DNA from: Pseudomonadota bacterium
Lineage (GTDB): Bacteria > Pseudomonadota > Alphaproteobacteria > Acetobacterales > Acetobacteraceae
Reading direction: 5' to 3'
Assembly: GCA_021808055.1 (NCBI GenBank)
Contig: JAKBCH010000097.1
Span: 1-5,616 of the forward strand
Length of the DNA: 5,616 nt
This document shows positions 4,916-5,616 of this stretch, one piece after another. Position 1 is the first letter of the stretch. The number at the start of each line of letters is the position of its first letter. The notes under the pieces are model-generated. The model was not told where the DNA came from. It saw only the letters and a list, made by a program, of their open reading frames with translations, and searched no databases. A program made the translations under genes and the position numbers.

Positions 4916-5616
4916 TCAGAAAGATTGATGAAAATACGACTGTAACGGCGCGACTTCAAGAGTGCCCGAAATTAGCGCAGCTATGGCATGCGCCGCGGCC
5001 CTGGCGCCCGCTATGGTTGTAAAGTTGGGCACGCCATGCGTCAGGGCAGAGCGGCGGATGTTGAAACTATCCGCCACGGATTGCGCGCCAGAGGCCGTGT
5101 TGATGATCAACTGAACCTCGTTGGAGCGGATGGCATCCACGCAATGCGGGCGGCCTTCCAGCACCTTGTTCACCCGCTTGACCGCAATTCCAGCGTCGGT
5201 GAGCACCTTGGCGGTGCCGCCGGTGGCGAGCAGGGTAAAGCCCAACTCCGTCAGGCGGCGGGCCACCGGCAGGAAGGCGGGTTTGTCGGCATCCTTCACC
5301 GAGACAAAGGCGGTGCCGGAGAGAGGGAGTTTAACCCCTGCGCCAAGCTGAGCCTTGGCGAAGGCGCGGGCGAAATTATTGTCCAGCCCCATCACCTCGC
5401 CGGTGGATTTCATCTCCGGGCCTAAAAGCGTGTCCACATTCGGGAAGCGGGCGAAGGGAAACACCGCCTCCTTCACCGCCACATGGCGCGGCTGGATGGA
5501 ATCGTCCAGGTTGAAGCTGGTAAGCTTTGCCCCCGCCATCACCAGCGCGCCGATTTTGGCCACCGGCACGCCGGTGGCCTTGGCAACAAACGGCACGGTG
5601 CGAGAGGCGCGCGGAT
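4916..5616 (-). CDS. carB: Carbamoyl-phosphate synthase large subunit, C-terminal part (5' end beyond window)
   Basis: Partial: only the last 232 residues of a roughly 1080-aa protein are inside; the reading frame is open to base 5616, so the GTG at 5596 is an internal valine codon. CarB makes carbamoyl phosphate from ammonia (from CarA), bicarbonate and two ATP, feeding arginine and pyrimidine synthesis. Seen: [15 protein letters not shown] and [14 protein letters not shown] with [14 protein letters not shown], the end of the second synthetase half, then the MGS-like allosteric domain from about residue 100: [42 protein letters not shown]. Counting from the first visible residue, K111, T131, T134 and K150 align with E. 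coli K954, T974, T977 and K993, which bind UMP/IMP, so nucleotide control is probably kept. It ends in TGA directly before an intrinsic terminator. Confidence 0.97.
   Translation of the reverse strand, partial: PRASRTVPFVAKATGVPVAKIGALVMAGAKLTSFNLDDSIQPRHVAVKEAVFPFARFPNVDTLLGPEMKSTGEVMGLDNNFARAFAKAQLGAGVKLPLSGTAFVSVKDADKPAFLPVARRLTELGFTLLATGGTAKVLTDAGIAVKRVNKVLEGRPHCVDAIRSNEVQLIINTASGAQSVADSFNIRRSALTHGVPNFTTIAGARAAAHAIAALISGTLEVAPLQSYFHQSF

Noticed and set aside
4988..5425. 145-codon open frame on the plus strand
   Set aside because: Antisense shadow of the conserved carB MGS domain.
1..5616. Mobile element, CRISPR, phage-defence or secondary-metabolite system
   Set aside because: Every substantial stretch is explained by six recognisable chromosomal genes; there are no transposase, integrase, spaced direct repeats or defence domains.

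Overview
The window looks like ordinary chromosome from a GC-rich alphaproteobacterium, possibly Acetobacteraceae or a relative. That placement is inferred from the style of the proteins, the strong G/C bias at third codon positions, and the carB - greA - threonine ammonia-lyase order; it is not proven. I see no mobile element, CRISPR array, tRNA or rRNA. Six protein genes fill nearly all of it, and two of them run off the window edges.

Left part (1-1818, all on the minus strand): a tightly packed three-gene operon, read right to left. A TetR-family repressor comes first, then a Nu-class (YfcG-like) glutathione S-transferase, then a LigE/beta-etherase-family glutathione S-transferase cut by the left edge. 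Both junctions are stop/start overlaps (TGATG, and ATGATG containing TGA), so the genes are probably translationally coupled. The repressor has two cysteines (C97 and C105) with the spacing and local Ser-Gly-Cys context of the E. coli electrophile/bleach sensor NemR. A palindrome that could be its own operator overlaps the predicted -10. The whole looks like a self-regulated, glutathione-dependent electrophile or aryl-ether handling module.

Middle (1819-2100): a divergent intergenic region holding the operon promoter and candidate operator, several inverted repeats with no assigned role, and the leader of the next gene. An aldo/keto reductase on the plus strand (2101-3144) follows, with a good Shine-Dalgarno and the full D-Y-K-H catalytic tetrad. 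It may serve the same detoxification theme, but only its position suggests this.

Right part (3159-5616, minus strand): the 3' end of carB (carbamoyl-phosphate synthase large subunit, including the allosteric MGS domain), a strong intrinsic terminator, greA (transcript cleavage factor, GTG start), and, one base downstream of greA, a threonine ammonia-lyase with a C-terminal ACT domain. The lyase gene and the aldo/keto reductase gene converge with only 14 bases between their stops, and a small hairpin sits across that junction.

Most of the window is housekeeping or well-known families. The least ordinary part is the TetR-GST-GST operon and its divergent control region.
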